A model generated the notes under the pieces. It ran no database searches. It was not told where the DNA came from and saw only the letters and a list, made by a program, of their open reading frames with translations. Source: Arundinibacter roseus (GTDB lineage: Bacteria > Bacteroidota > Bacteroidia > Cytophagales > Spirosomataceae). From it: a stretch of 64,000 bases of DNA. Positions 26,123-35,609 of this stretch are shown here, piece after piece (position 1 is the stretch's first letter; each line of letters starts with the position of its first letter). Both the position numbers and the translations under genes were made by a program. The DNA lies in the NCBI RefSeq assembly GCF_004348825.1, contig NZ_SMJU01000009.1:1-64000 (forward strand), read 5' to 3'.

Positions 26123-29100
26123 CTACTTCGTTCTTTTTTGAATTGAAACAGGAACACAAAGGACGTTACAGGCGCAGTCAGCAGGCTGCAAAGTAACATG
26201 CAGATCCATGAAACAATCTGAATCTGTAAACAGCCGAACGGTGTAAAGCGTTGGTTGGGCCGGACTTGTTAAACCTGCCCGAACGATGCCATTGGCCGGA
26301 ACCTCACTTGCGGTAGCATAGGTCGCAGTGCCCGTATAAGTTGCGCCCTGTACGAGGTCATAGCGCTCGTTGGAAACATCTTCAAGAACAATATATCCAT
26401 CGGCCTGAGGTACGCTTCCCAGGCAGGTCGATGGATAAGCTACCAACTTTGCCGTACTCAGGATGGCAACGAACTGAAATTGTATCGTGGCTGTATCAGG
26501 GCATCCGTTTTCATTCTGAGCAATTAATTTATAGACAGCATTCTGTGTAATTGTCTGGTTTTCTGAGGGTAGGACCTCTCCACCCAAACTATCTTTGTAC
26601 CATACTGGATTCAACAGGGTTTGATACTTTGGAATATATTCTGCCATATTTACCTGCTTTGGTGAACATAACACCACGACACTATCAGCAAGTAGCAAGG
26701 CCGGGTTTCGGGTAATCTGCATTGAATCATAACTGAAACAAATACCTTCCCGTAGTTTTACCCAATAGGTTCCGTTTACGTTCAGGCCACTTACCGTATT
26801 TGCAATGGGATCAATACTTAGGGCGGATGGATTTGAAAAACCGGTATACCATTCCTGTCCTTTGTTAATGGGAGGTGCCTGTACCGAAGAAACGGGTTCG
26901 CAAATGGAAATAAATGGGAGTGGCAACTGCGGCGGAAACAATTCTTCTATGACAATTGCTGTATCCTCTCTCGCTATACATCCCTGCGCTGACGTAACTG
27001 ACAGCACGTAGGTACCGGGCGCCGTTGCTGACGCAATAGAGTCGTTGCTGGTAAATCCGTTCGGTCCGGTCCAGGTATAGGTTGAATTAGGCAATGAAGA
27101 CTGTCCGGTAAGTTGTACAATCCTTTGGGTACAGGTCAGCGTGTCATTTACGGTCGCCACTGCTACCGGAATTGGATTTACCGTAGCACTTCCCGTATCG
27201 GTTCCGAGTAAGGTAGTATCTGCTGAGAGCAAGAGCGCACAAACCAGAAAGCGGGCAGAGTCTCCGGTGGTATTGAGGGGGAAAATAACATTGGGAAGTG
27301 AGGCCAATCCGGTTGCATCGGGCTTAACTTTACCCAATACAGTACCGCCATTTATTTTTTCATCCTGAGTCATCGGCGGCGTAGTGTACCATACAAACAT
27401 AACGCTGTCGGTAGGCTGTACGCTTCCTACCTGTGCCAGCAGAACCGTTGGCTCGCCGGAACAAACCGTAATTGAATCAGTAATCAACGTCAGATCAGAT
27501 TCAACCCCAAATCCAAAATCATAGGCGTGGTCATTCTCGCCCATATCTCCGGTAGTGAGGGATATTTTTACATAGGCTTCATCAGCCGACATAGCCGCTA
27601 ATTTTCCGTTGGGGGTAGATGGCACCGGGCTATTTAGAATAAGCTCTCCATCTGAGTCGGACATTGGATTGCCTACATTTTTCGGCCCGGGAGTCAGGCT
27701 ATTAAAAACGACTGTATCCTGAGCAAGGTTGATGCGAAGTTCGTAAGCATACTTATATTTTAATCCACCGGGAACGTTGTCTTTTGTAAAATAATATTCA
27801 CCATCTTTATCGGTGGTAGTAGATGCCAGCAGCGCACCGGAATTTACCATATCGTGTAGAGTTACTACAATTCCCGGAATCCCAGGCTCACCCGCGTCCT
27901 GTATTCCGTTCATGTTTTTATCCATCCAAACCCGATTTCCAATCTCTATCGGTGCAGCGCTACAAGCAAGAACGAGGTCGCCTAATCCGGCTGCTTTGCC
28001 AAAAGTACCAGCATACCGATAGTCGTAGACGACAAACTCCCGGGTAACCTGTCCGGCATTTTCGCCCATATTTTTATAGGCCTGCCAACCCGAAGATTCG
28101 TAAATATCATTATCAGGCGAGCTGATTGGGTCCATAACAGTTGAGATAACTTCTCCACTTCCGGGTAAATAAACCAATGCCCCCATGTTTACTTCTCCGT
28201 GAGCCACTTTTCCATAAAAAACCCAATCATCCCCACAGTAATACTCACCTCCTCCGGGTCCTTCGCCATTTCCTTCGCCACATCCAGTCAAATCGCCGGC
28301 TTTGCCATTATTTTCTATTTCATACATGCCATCTTCTTTGAGGGCAGCACGCATTAAATCTCCTCCGCTAAACCCAGTGTAGGTAGCACTTCCATCATGA
28401 TTATAATTTTCTTTTCCAGACTGATGACCAAACCGGTCCATGATACCGAGGATCATATCTCCATTAACATCAAATTCAATATCAGAAAGGATCGGTTGGG
28501 GATTGAGTGCAAAGTGAGGAGGGCTATTGCAAGGCTCAGGGTACATATCATCCCATGCGCTCCAATAATGTCTGATACATCCATCTGTAAAGTCTGGTGA
28601 TCCCCTTCTGAATGTCAGTGGGAATGACAAAACCTCAGTAAATACCGGATTGATTTCATTGGGGTTAAACTTAAAAACAGAAGCGCTTAGTGCGGAGCTA
28701 TCCCGATTTGTTTCTCCGGAGCATACCGTCCCTACATAAATATCACCCCGGTACATTTTCATTCCCCAGGGCCGGAAATCCCCCGGCTCAGCGCAGTTAT
28801 TCGGAATGGTATACGAACGTACGCTGTCCTGTGCAGGAGTTTGCAAGTCAGGGCCTACATAAATGCTATATATTTTTCGATCTTTAAGATTGGTAAAGAA
28901 AAGCCGTTCGCCATTCAGACTCATGGTTAAGGCACCCAAACTCAGTTTTCCGATTTCCCCAATTGTGGCACTATCCAGGCTAGGGTCCAGCATACTGGCA
29001 GATAAACCTGAATGCGGATCTTCGCCAGTATCAATACCAAGCGTTTTCAGATCTACGTAGGGTTGCGTAACCTTCGTCTCCATATCCGTCAGATACAGCC

Positions 29101-29788
29101 CTCCTGTACCCAAAGGTCCAAAACCTGTATGACGTTTGAGAATAGCAGCCGTGATGAACTTTTTTGCTTTTTTATGATAAATAATACCCCAAACGGAACC
29201 TACATCTTTGTTCTTCCCCATATCAACTGGCGGGAAATTAGCATCTCCCGGAATACCGGAAGCGTTGTATGGAAACATAATCAGGGCAACTCCTTCGCCT
29301 GAACTCCCTCCGCCCATAGGATCTCCATTTACGAAACAGGAAGTAATCATGTTTGGCGAGCGGGTATCGCAATATTCATCAGGATATACTATGCCAAGGT
29401 GAGCTTTTGCGGATGGAGCGGTTAAAAATTGAAGCGTGGTGTGACTTTGTGGGCCTTTTGGACCTGTAAAGTAAGCTTTCCCAAGCGAGGTGAACATAAT
29501 TTTTACCGATGTACCCGCCGGAATTTGGGCAGCGCTGAATGAGAACTGACCATCTTTATCGGTAGTAGTGATAATAGAGGTTGCACCCGGGCCTACCAGT
29601 GCCTCCACCTGAACACCGGCAACGCCGGGTTCTTCGGGATCCTGTGAGGTTTGAATACCGTTTCCGTCAAAATCCCGGTAAACTTTTCCGCTAATCTGTC
29701 CAAAGGTGGTTTGGCTCCCTATCATTAAGGCAACTCCCAAAATCCATCTTAGGCTTGTGTGTAGTGATTGTAAGTAAAATGTATTCAT
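26123..29788 (-). CDS. Large SdrD-B-like surface or secreted protein
   Basis: The 1221-residue protein has a signal peptide ending TTFGQ. An SdrD B-like domain follows (GKVYRDFDGNGIQTSQDPEE, about 33-115), then a roughly 480-residue region with many Asp/Gly/Asn-rich loops, a second SdrD B-like domain (GNRVWMDKNMNGIQDAGEPG, from about 617), and Ig/PKD-like modules in the last 450 residues. It ends CACNVLCVPVSIQKRTK, a short Cys-rich basic tail instead of a recognised type IX secretion domain. It is probably an adhesin or matrix protein at the cell surface. It is transcribed alone. Confidence 0.75.
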   Translation of the reverse strand: MNTFYLQSLHTSLRWILGVALMIGSQTTFGQISGKVYRDFDGNGIQTSQDPEEPGVAGVQVEALVGPGATSIITTTDKDGQFSFSAAQIPAGTSVKIMFTSLGKAYFTGPKGPQSHTTLQFLTAPSAKAHLGIVYPDEYCDTRSPNMITSCFVNGDPMGGGSSGEGVALIMFPYNASGIPGDANFPPVDMGKNKDVGSVWGIIYHKKAKKFITAAILKRHTGFGPLGTGGLYLTDMETKVTQPYVDLKTLGIDTGEDPHSGLSASMLDPSLDSATIGEIGKLSLGALTMSLNGERLFFTNLKDRKIYSIYVGPDLQTPAQDSVRSYTIPNNCAEPGDFRPWGMKMYRGDIYVGTVCSGETNRDSSALSASVFKFNPNEINPVFTEVLSFPLTFRRGSPDFTDGCIRHYWSAWDDMYPEPCNSPPHFALNPQPILSDIEFDVNGDMILGIMDRFGHQSGKENYNHDGSATYTGFSGGDLMRAALKEDGMYEIENNGKAGDLTGCGEGNGEGPGGGEYYCGDDWVFYGKVAHGEVNMGALVYLPGSGEVISTVMDPISSPDNDIYESSGWQAYKNMGENAGQVTREFVVYDYRYAGTFGKAAGLGDLVLACSAAPIEIGNRVWMDKNMNGIQDAGEPGIPGIVVTLHDMVNSGALLASTTTDKDGEYYFTKDNVPGGLKYKYAYELRINLAQDTVVFNSLTPGPKNVGNPMSDSDGELILNSPVPSTPNGKLAAMSADEAYVKISLTTGDMGENDHAYDFGFGVESDLTLITDSITVCSGEPTVLLAQVGSVQPTDSVMFVWYTTPPMTQDEKINGGTVLGKVKPDATGLASLPNVIFPLNTTGDSARFLVCALLLSADTTLLGTDTGSATVNPIPVAVATVNDTLTCTQRIVQLTGQSSLPNSTYTWTGPNGFTSNDSIASATAPGTYVLSVTSAQGCIAREDTAIVIEELFPPQLPLPFISICEPVSSVQAPPINKGQEWYTGFSNPSALSIDPIANTVSGLNVNGTYWVKLREGICFSYDSMQITRNPALLLADSVVVLCSPKQVNMAEYIPKYQTLLNPVWYKDSLGGEVLPSENQTITQNAVYKLIAQNENGCPDTATIQFQFVAILSTAKLVAYPSTCLGSVPQADGYIVLEDVSNERYDLVQGATYTGTATYATASEVPANGIVRAGLTSPAQPTLYTVRLFTDSDCFMDLHVTLQPADCACNVLCVPVSIQKRTK

Positions 29789-29914
29789 TTTATTAACGTA
29801 TGTGTAGCGTAGAGGGTATTATGTCCGTGATGAATTAAAAACCTTTACACTTTGATGTAGTATTTGATAAACATGTAATGCTCTTTAAATAAATCTTTTT
29901 ACCTTCCCTTCCTT

Positions 29915-30463
29915 TTATGATACTTTTCTAGTTGGTCTAGGTCTACTGTTGATTCGCTGGGCATCAGGTACAATATTGTCAAACGCCTCTCCTAAGTGAC
30001 TTTTAAAAAGAGCACTTTTCCTGTGCTTGATGGGAATGGAATTCCAAAATCTCTGCGCTCCTTCGGGGGTTAATGAATCAATGTGGTAAGAAATTACCTC
30101 GTCCGTTTTTCGCTCAATTGCCACCCATATCCATTGCCCTTCTTCTTCTCCCCGAATTACCTGTAATTCGATTTGATATGATTCATCCGGCACTTCTGTC
30201 GGTACTCTTGTATCATGTACTTCTTTTGCCAATTTCAAAACCCACGGGAGACTAACTCCAATGATTCGGCTGACTGCACGAAACGAAATTTTCTCTTCAA
30301 TCATCCTGATTGACAATTCTTTGTCGCGTGCGCTCACAAGCTTTTGCTCCGGATTTTCCACAAAATTTCGCCCACATTCTTTGCAATAAAAATTCTGTTT
30401 CTGATTATGAATGTGTCCGTTCTTTTTTATTTGTCCTGATCCACACCGGGGGCAAATTTCCAT
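29915..30463 (-). CDS. IS1-derived protein lacking visible catalytic residues
   Basis: The 182-residue product starts like IS1 transposases: a zinc ribbon CPRCGSGQIKKNGH with a second pair CKECGRNF, then a helix-turn-helix around 50-80. A segment QWIWVAIERKTDEV matches the IS1 catalytic core region, but the usual first Asp (family CDEMWSFV) is replaced (IELQVIRG), and the C-terminal segment with the last catalytic residues is short and diverged. No terminal inverted repeats were noticed. It is either a decayed IS1 or a domesticated DNA-binding protein. It is divergent from priA. Confidence 0.6.
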   Translation of the reverse strand: MEICPRCGSGQIKKNGHIHNQKQNFYCKECGRNFVENPEQKLVSARDKELSIRMIEEKISFRAVSRIIGVSLPWVLKLAKEVHDTRVPTEVPDESYQIELQVIRGEEEGQWIWVAIERKTDEVISYHIDSLTPEGAQRFWNSIPIKHRKSALFKSHLGEAFDNIVPDAQRINSRPRPTRKVS

Positions 30464-30555
30464 AAAACGCTTCTGGTTTTTACATAAGCTGAAATTCTAC
30501 TCACATTTTCAAAGAGTGATTAGTTAAAGGCAATTTCCTTGCCAATTTTTGCTTA

Positions 30556-30582
30556 TTGACTCATTCAAAAGTTCGTACCTTG
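30556..30582 (+). promoter_or_regulatory. Predicted promoter of priA
   Basis: TTG at 30556-30558 is followed after 17 nt by TACCTTG (30576-30582), close to the -7 consensus. The start site would be near 30588, which favours ATG 30606 over the in-frame ATG at 30549. Confidence 0.4.
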
Positions 30583-30605
30583 CGCAAGAATCAGAAATAG
30601 TGAAA

Positions 30606-33122
30606 ATGAATCCTACATTCATCCAAGATTCCCTACCCTTTGAGGAAGAAGCCACAGTCTTTGCAGATTTGATTCTTCCGGTACCTGTCCCCCGCCTTTT
30701 TACATATCGAATTCCGCGTGTACTTAGTGGTCTTGTCAAAATTGGTGCCAGAGTTATCGTTCAGTTTGGAAAAAACCGGGTCATTACGGCTATCATTGCC
30801 AAGCTGCATACTTCTCCGCCTTCGGGGTATCAGGCCAAATATATCATGGAGCTTTTGGATGAAGAGCCTTTGGTAATGCCTTCACAGATCGAATTATTCC
30901 GCTGGATGTCAGAATATTACCTCTGCACTATTGGAGAAGTCATGAATGTAGCACTCCCCTCAGGGCTAAAAATCACGAGTCAGTCGAAGGTTCAATACAA
31001 CCCCGATTTTGCGTACGATCAACTTCTGACCGAGCAGGAAAATATTTTGCTGGAAGAGATAAAAAAACATCAGGCGTTGTCTTACGACGAAATCGGCCGA
31101 CTCGTGGAGCAGGCCAATGTTCCGGCCCTGATCAAATCGTTGGTAGGTAAGCGGGCGGTCATTTTATTTGAACAGGTAAAGGAGCGGTATAAACCGAAAG
31201 TTGTGCGTAAAGTGCGGCTAACTGCTGCCTATGAGCACGACGAAGCTCTGCTGAATTTATTGAAAAATTTGGAGAAGCAGCCCAAACAGCAGGAGGTTGT
31301 CATGCGGTATTTGAGTTATATTCCGGTGCAGAATAACCCGGCACTGAATCAGAAAGGACTGGAAAAGTCCGTTTTTGCACAAGAAGGCGAGCGACTCGAT
31401 TCTTCGCTGAAAACGTTGATCAAAAATCAGGTTTTCGAACAATTTGAGTTTACAGTTTCGCGCTTTGCGGATCTGCCCAACAGCCCGGCTGCGGAAGTCA
31501 ACCTCAGCGTATCGCAGCAGAAAGCTTCCCGACAAATTCAGGATCATTTTCAGGATAAAGAAGTTGTGCTCCTGCACGGCATCACGGGCAGCGGCAAAAC
31601 GGAGGTTTACATTCATTTGATAAAACAAGCGCTCGAAAGTGGAACGCAGGTGCTTTTTTTACTTCCCGAAATTGCCCTCACGACCCAAATTGTGGTACGG
31701 CTTAGGAAAGTCTTTGGAGATGAGATGGGAATTTATCACTCTAAATTTTCGGACAATGAGCGTGTGGAAGTCTGGAAGGGTATCATTGAAGGCAAGTTTA
31801 GATTTGTGGTTGGCGTACGATCAGCCATATTTTTACCCTTTACTGATCTCGGGCTAATCATCGTGGACGAAGAACACGAAACCTCCTACAAACAGTACGA
31901 CCCGGCCCCCCGCTATCACGCCCGTGATGTTGCGGTGGTGATGGCTTATATGCATCATGCCAAGGTAGTTTTGGGCTCAGCAACTCCTTCACTTGAAAGT
32001 TATTTTCATGCCCAAAGTGTTCGCTACGGACTGGTTGAAATGTTTGAGCGCTACGGCGCAGCCGCACTTCCTGAGTTCATTCTGATTGATACAAAGCTGG
32101 AAAAGAAGCAGCGCAAAATGAAAAATGAATTTTCGTCCGTACTGCTTGACTACATGGAGCATAACCTCAAACACAGCGAGCAAACAATTCTTTTTCAAAA
32201 TCGCCGGGGCTATTCACCGTATATTCAATGTGACGAATGCAGCTGGATTGCTCATTGTCCAAATTGTGACGTAAGTCTGACGTATCATTTGAAGGCTGCC
32301 GAGATGCGCTGCCACTACTGCGGCCACAAAGAACCCGTGCCCCGCACCTGTCCAAACTGTGGCTCTCCGAAAGTAAAAACGATGGGATTTGGAACTGAAA
32401 AAATTGAGGACGAACTGCACCTGATTTTTCCGGAGGCCCGGGTTCAACGAATGGACATGGATACTACGCGCGCCAAAAATGCGTATCAGCAAATCATTCA
32501 GGATTTTGAAAATGAACAGATAGACATTCTGGTTGGTACCCAAATGATCAGTAAAGGCCTGGACTTTGATAAAGTGAGCGTTGTCGGTATTTTTGACGCC
32601 GACCGCATGATCCATTTTCCAGAGTTCAGAGCTTCTGAGCGGGCTTTTCAGATGATCACGCAGGTAAGCGGACGTGCCGGACGCCGCGCTGGCAAACCTG
32701 GAAAAGTACTGATTCAGACGCATAATCCACATCAGGAGCTCCTGCGGTGGGTTATAGAAAATGATTATCGACGCATGTATGACACCGAAATCGTGGAGCG
32801 TGAGCAGTATGGATACCCTCCTTTCACACGTCTGATTAAGCTGATTGTCAAGCATGCCGAGCGAGATGTATCGCAGCGGGCTGCACAGGCTCTTGCCCAA
32901 AAACTTCTGGACGAATTGGGCCAAAGCCGCATCCTTGGGCCGGAGCCGCCGCTCGTCGAACGAGTCCGAAATCAGTTTTTGTTTGAAGTTCTGATTAAAC
33001 TTGAAAGAGAAAAGATTAATTTTAAGGCCGCAAAGACGTTCATTCAGGAAAAAGTAACGGATATTTTGACCGATAAAACCCTGAAAAACGTGCAAATCGT
33101 CGTCGACGTTGATTGTATGTAA
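30606..33122 (+). CDS. priA: Primosomal protein N' (replication restart helicase)
   Basis: The 838-residue helicase reloads the replisome at stalled forks. It has an N-terminal DNA-binding region (FADLILPVPVPRLFTYR), Walker A GITGSGKTE, the DEEH box IIVDEEHETSYK, and eight zinc-binding Cys in CDECSWIAHCPNC, CHYCGHKE and CPNCGSPK, followed by motif VI-like SGRAGRRAGKPG. ATG 30606 lies downstream of the predicted promoter. Length is slightly above the E. coli enzyme. Confidence 0.95.
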   Translation: MNPTFIQDSLPFEEEATVFADLILPVPVPRLFTYRIPRVLSGLVKIGARVIVQFGKNRVITAIIAKLHTSPPSGYQAKYIMELLDEEPLVMPSQIELFRWMSEYYLCTIGEVMNVALPSGLKITSQSKVQYNPDFAYDQLLTEQENILLEEIKKHQALSYDEIGRLVEQANVPALIKSLVGKRAVILFEQVKERYKPKVVRKVRLTAAYEHDEALLNLLKNLEKQPKQQEVVMRYLSYIPVQNNPALNQKGLEKSVFAQEGERLDSSLKTLIKNQVFEQFEFTVSRFADLPNSPAAEVNLSVSQQKASRQIQDHFQDKEVVLLHGITGSGKTEVYIHLIKQALESGTQVLFLLPEIALTTQIVVRLRKVFGDEMGIYHSKFSDNERVEVWKGIIEGKFRFVVGVRSAIFLPFTDLGLIIVDEEHETSYKQYDPAPRYHARDVAVVMAYMHHAKVVLGSATPSLESYFHAQSVRYGLVEMFERYGAAALPEFILIDTKLEKKQRKMKNEFSSVLLDYMEHNLKHSEQTILFQNRRGYSPYIQCDECSWIAHCPNCDVSLTYHLKAAEMRCHYCGHKEPVPRTCPNCGSPKVKTMGFGTEKIEDELHLIFPEARVQRMDMDTTRAKNAYQQIIQDFENEQIDILVGTQMISKGLDFDKVSVVGIFDADRMIHFPEFRASERAFQMITQVSGRAGRRAGKPGKVLIQTHNPHQELLRWVIENDYRRMYDTEIVEREQYGYPPFTRLIKLIVKHAERDVSQRAAQALAQKLLDELGQSRILGPEPPLVERVRNQFLFEVLIKLEREKINFKAAKTFIQEKVTDILTDKTLKNVQIVVDVDCM

Positions 33123-33149
33123 CGAATGCTTTGCTCGCTTTTTGATAGA

Positions 33150-33181
33150 TTGAGTAATTGAATGTATGCGTATATTTTTTG
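33150..33181 (+). promoter_or_regulatory. Possible promoter of pyk
   Basis: TTG at 33150-33152 precedes, after 20 nt, TATTTTTTG (33173-33181), one T longer than consensus. It would leave a leader of about 90 nt that contains the GC-rich sequence GCCCCCGCCGGGGC. Confidence 0.35.
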
Positions 33182-33275
33182 TTCTCCATCCATCCCTTTA
33201 CTATTCTGTCGCCACCGGGACAGCCCCCGCCGGGGCAACCCTTCACTAATTCAAAACTGATTCATTATCTCATCT

Positions 33276-34712
33276 ATGTCTTCCAAAAAAACCAAAATTG
33301 TTGCAACCGTTGGGCCAACTTCTGAAAGTAAAGAACAGCTTCTTGCCCTGGCCAAAGCTGGTGTAAATGTATTTCGTCTCAACTTTTCACACGGCACCCA
33401 TGCCGACCACCTCGAGCGCCTCCTGAAAATTCGGGAAATTAATGAAGAATATGGCATGAATCTTTGCATTCTTCAGGATCTTCAGGGACCAAAAATTCGT
33501 ATTGGCAATGTGGCCGAAAAAGACGGCGTTCTTATTTCTGCCGGACAAAAACTGGTCCTGACCAATGTGGAAGTACTTGGCACTGCTGAGCGTGTCAGTA
33601 CGCCTTACGACGGAATGTATAACGATGTAAAAGTAGGCGACCGTATTTTGATGGACGACGGTAAACTTGAAGTAAAAGTGACCGGAATTGACGCAAGTGA
33701 TGTGGTGACAGAAGTAGTTTATGGCGGATTTCTAAAATCCAAAAAAGGCGTAAACCTACCAAACACGCAGGTATCGATGCCATCTGTTACTCCCAAAGAC
33801 TATGAAGATCTGGACTTTGGCCTTGAAAATGACGTGGAATGGATCGCACTTTCGTTTGTGCGCCGTGCTTCTGATATTGAAGAAGTAAAGGAATATATCA
33901 AGTCTAAGGGTAAGGACACACGGGTAATTGCTAAAATCGAAAAACCCGAAGCGATCGATAACATCGACTCAATCATTGCTGCAACCGACGGAGTGATGGT
34001 GGCTCGTGGCGACCTGGGAGTAGAGCTCCCCGCCGAAGAAGTACCGATGATTCAGAAGATGATTGTTGAGAAATGCAATAAGGCCGGAAAGCCCGTAATT
34101 GTCGCCACTCAAATGTTGGAAAGCATGATTGAAAGCCCTCGCCCTACGCGGGCTGAGGTAAACGACGTAGCCAATTCTGTACTGGATGGTGCCGATGCCG
34201 TGATGTTGAGTGCCGAAACGGCTTCCGGGAAGTACCCGATTCTGGCCGTTGAAAACATGACCAAAACCATTGAGCAGGTAGAAAAAACGGGCAACGTATA
34301 TTTTAAATATCATGCCTTTGTCAACGAAGGTCCCGGTCCTGATAAGCTGAATGATAACGTGGTTATGAGCGCTTGCCGCCTTGCCCGTGATACACAGGCC
34401 AAAGCTATCATCGGAATTACCCGTTCGGGCTATACTTCTTTCAGATTGTCGCATCACCGCCCCAAAGCAAATCTTTTGATTTTTACTTCCAATCGCAGGC
34501 TCATGAATACTTTGGGTATGTATTGGGGCACAAAGGTGTTTTACTACGAAGGTCAGGAAAATGTATCAACTGATGAACTAATTGATGATATCAAACACCT
34601 GATGATTCAAAAAGGCGAGCTTGAAAAAGGGGATGTGTTTATCAACACGTTGAGCATGCCACTCTCGCGGCACCGCAAAACTAATTCCCTGAAATTGAGC
34701 ATTGTAGAGTAA
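33276..34712 (+). CDS. pyk: Pyruvate kinase
   Basis: The 478-residue enzyme converts phosphoenolpyruvate and ADP to pyruvate and ATP. It shows TKIVATVGPTSES, FRLNFSHG, the catalytic-Lys region VIAKIEKPEAI, MVARGDLGVELP and ATQMLESMI, then MLSAETASGKYP. The C-terminal allosteric domain is present at normal length. It is monocistronic: a strong terminator follows. Confidence 0.96.
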   Translation: MSSKKTKIVATVGPTSESKEQLLALAKAGVNVFRLNFSHGTHADHLERLLKIREINEEYGMNLCILQDLQGPKIRIGNVAEKDGVLISAGQKLVLTNVEVLGTAERVSTPYDGMYNDVKVGDRILMDDGKLEVKVTGIDASDVVTEVVYGGFLKSKKGVNLPNTQVSMPSVTPKDYEDLDFGLENDVEWIALSFVRRASDIEEVKEYIKSKGKDTRVIAKIEKPEAIDNIDSIIAATDGVMVARGDLGVELPAEEVPMIQKMIVEKCNKAGKPVIVATQMLESMIESPRPTRAEVNDVANSVLDGADAVMLSAETASGKYPILAVENMTKTIEQVEKTGNVYFKYHAFVNEGPGPDKLNDNVVMSACRLARDTQAKAIIGITRSGYTSFRLSHHRPKANLLIFTSNRRLMNTLGMYWGTKVFYYEGQENVSTDELIDDIKHLMIQKGELEKGDVFINTLSMPLSRHRKTNSLKLSIVE

Positions 34713-34723
34713 ATACTCTTTAA

Positions 34724-34772
34724 AGAAAAAAGCTCCGAAACGTTAATAAATTAACATTTCGGAGCTTTTTTT
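34724..34772. terminator. Bidirectional terminator between pyk and the small secreted protein gene
   Basis: A long stem pairs AGCTCCGAAA with TTTCGGAGCT, extended by GTTAAT/ATTAAC inside, and is flanked by an A-run and a T-run. Confidence 0.85.
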
Positions 34773-34783
34773 ATACAAAAATC

Positions 34784-35293
34784 TTAGTCAATTTTTGGGG
34801 GCTGAACAGATTTTCCGCTCTTATCAAAATACATTTCTTTTCCTCCTACCTGCGTAGAATAAAAGGTTTGATTTCCTACCTTTACCTCATACGGATAGTT
34901 GGCCTCCTGACCTTTCAACGAACTTCTAACCGAAGCCGGAAGGGCATTCATCTCAATACCTCTGCGCATTTCCTGTTCCTTACCTTGCAAGTCATACCGA
35001 ATAGAAACGTCGCGTCCATCCTGCTGAAAAGAAGTGCGGTACCCAGCGTTGTTTCGTTCCCACTTTGCATCAGAAACAGAAGAATACGTTTGACCGAATG
35101 AGGTTCGCAAACCTTGCGGAACCTGATCAAATGTCGTACTTGAATAATCCCGACCCACATTCATATTCTGTGACTGTGTCTGTGTTGGACTTTGAGTCGG
35201 ATTTGTTGTCGGACTCTGCGTCGGACTTGTTGTTTGAGCACTTACGCCCAGGCCAGCAACTACAAAAGCTGCTATCAAAATTGTCTTTTTCAT
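34784..35293 (-). CDS. Small exported protein, PepSY-like
   Basis: From ATG 35293 the 169-residue product has a signal peptide ending LGVSAQ, a low-complexity Thr/Pro/Gln/Ser stretch (residues about 20-42), then a folded domain of about 110 residues with FGQTYSSVSDAKWERN and KVGNQTFYSTQVGGKEMYFD. The domain resembles PepSY-like repeats of Bacteroidota exported proteins; function is unknown. The frame is open to 35413 but the earlier start lacks a signal at its N-terminus. Confidence 0.65.
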   Translation of the reverse strand: MKKTILIAAFVVAGLGVSAQTTSPTQSPTTNPTQSPTQTQSQNMNVGRDYSSTTFDQVPQGLRTSFGQTYSSVSDAKWERNNAGYRTSFQQDGRDVSIRYDLQGKEQEMRRGIEMNALPASVRSSLKGQEANYPYEVKVGNQTFYSTQVGGKEMYFDKSGKSVQPPKID

Positions 35294-35526
35294 ACCTGAA
35301 AGAAATTTTAATTTAAAAACTAAACAGGAACGTTTACCCTCCACTACACATGCCAACTCCACTTGTTCTGAAAAGCTCTTTGAGCCTGATTCTGAACCTT
35401 CTATCCTCACCAATCTACTTCACATGAGGGAAGATGCTTTTGTTAATAGAGCCCGTTCCATACATCAGAAAAATTAAAACATCATACCAGGTATGGTTTT
35501 GGGATATTTAGACCCCAAGTGTAACC

Positions 35527-35551
35527 AAAAATTGCTTTTTTGAGAAGCAAT
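35527..35551 (-). terminator. Weak terminator-like hairpin downstream of the carboxyltransferase gene
   Basis: On the minus strand ATTGCTT, a 7-nt loop and AAGCAAT are followed by four T. It lies about 60 nt past the stop at 35610. The rest of the 316-bp gap 35294-35609 shows no gene; it must hold the promoter of the small exported protein. Confidence 0.4.
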
Positions 35552-35609
35552 CGAAGAATTTACCACAGGCAAAAAATCCCCACGTATAAAAAGTTTTGAA
35601 TAACCATCT

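Noticed and set aside
32214-33095. 293-codon frame antisense to priA
   Set aside because: It is fully covered by conserved priA helicase and zinc-binding coding sequence and has no recognisable protein features.
33214-33240. GC-rich hairpin GCCCC/GGGGC between priA and pyk as a terminator
   Set aside because: The stem is only 5 bp and no T-run follows on either strand.
35159-35240. Repeated ACT/CAG/TCC-like triplets resembling a satellite
   Set aside because: They encode the Thr/Pro/Gln/Ser linker after the signal peptide of the small exported protein, so it is coding low complexity.
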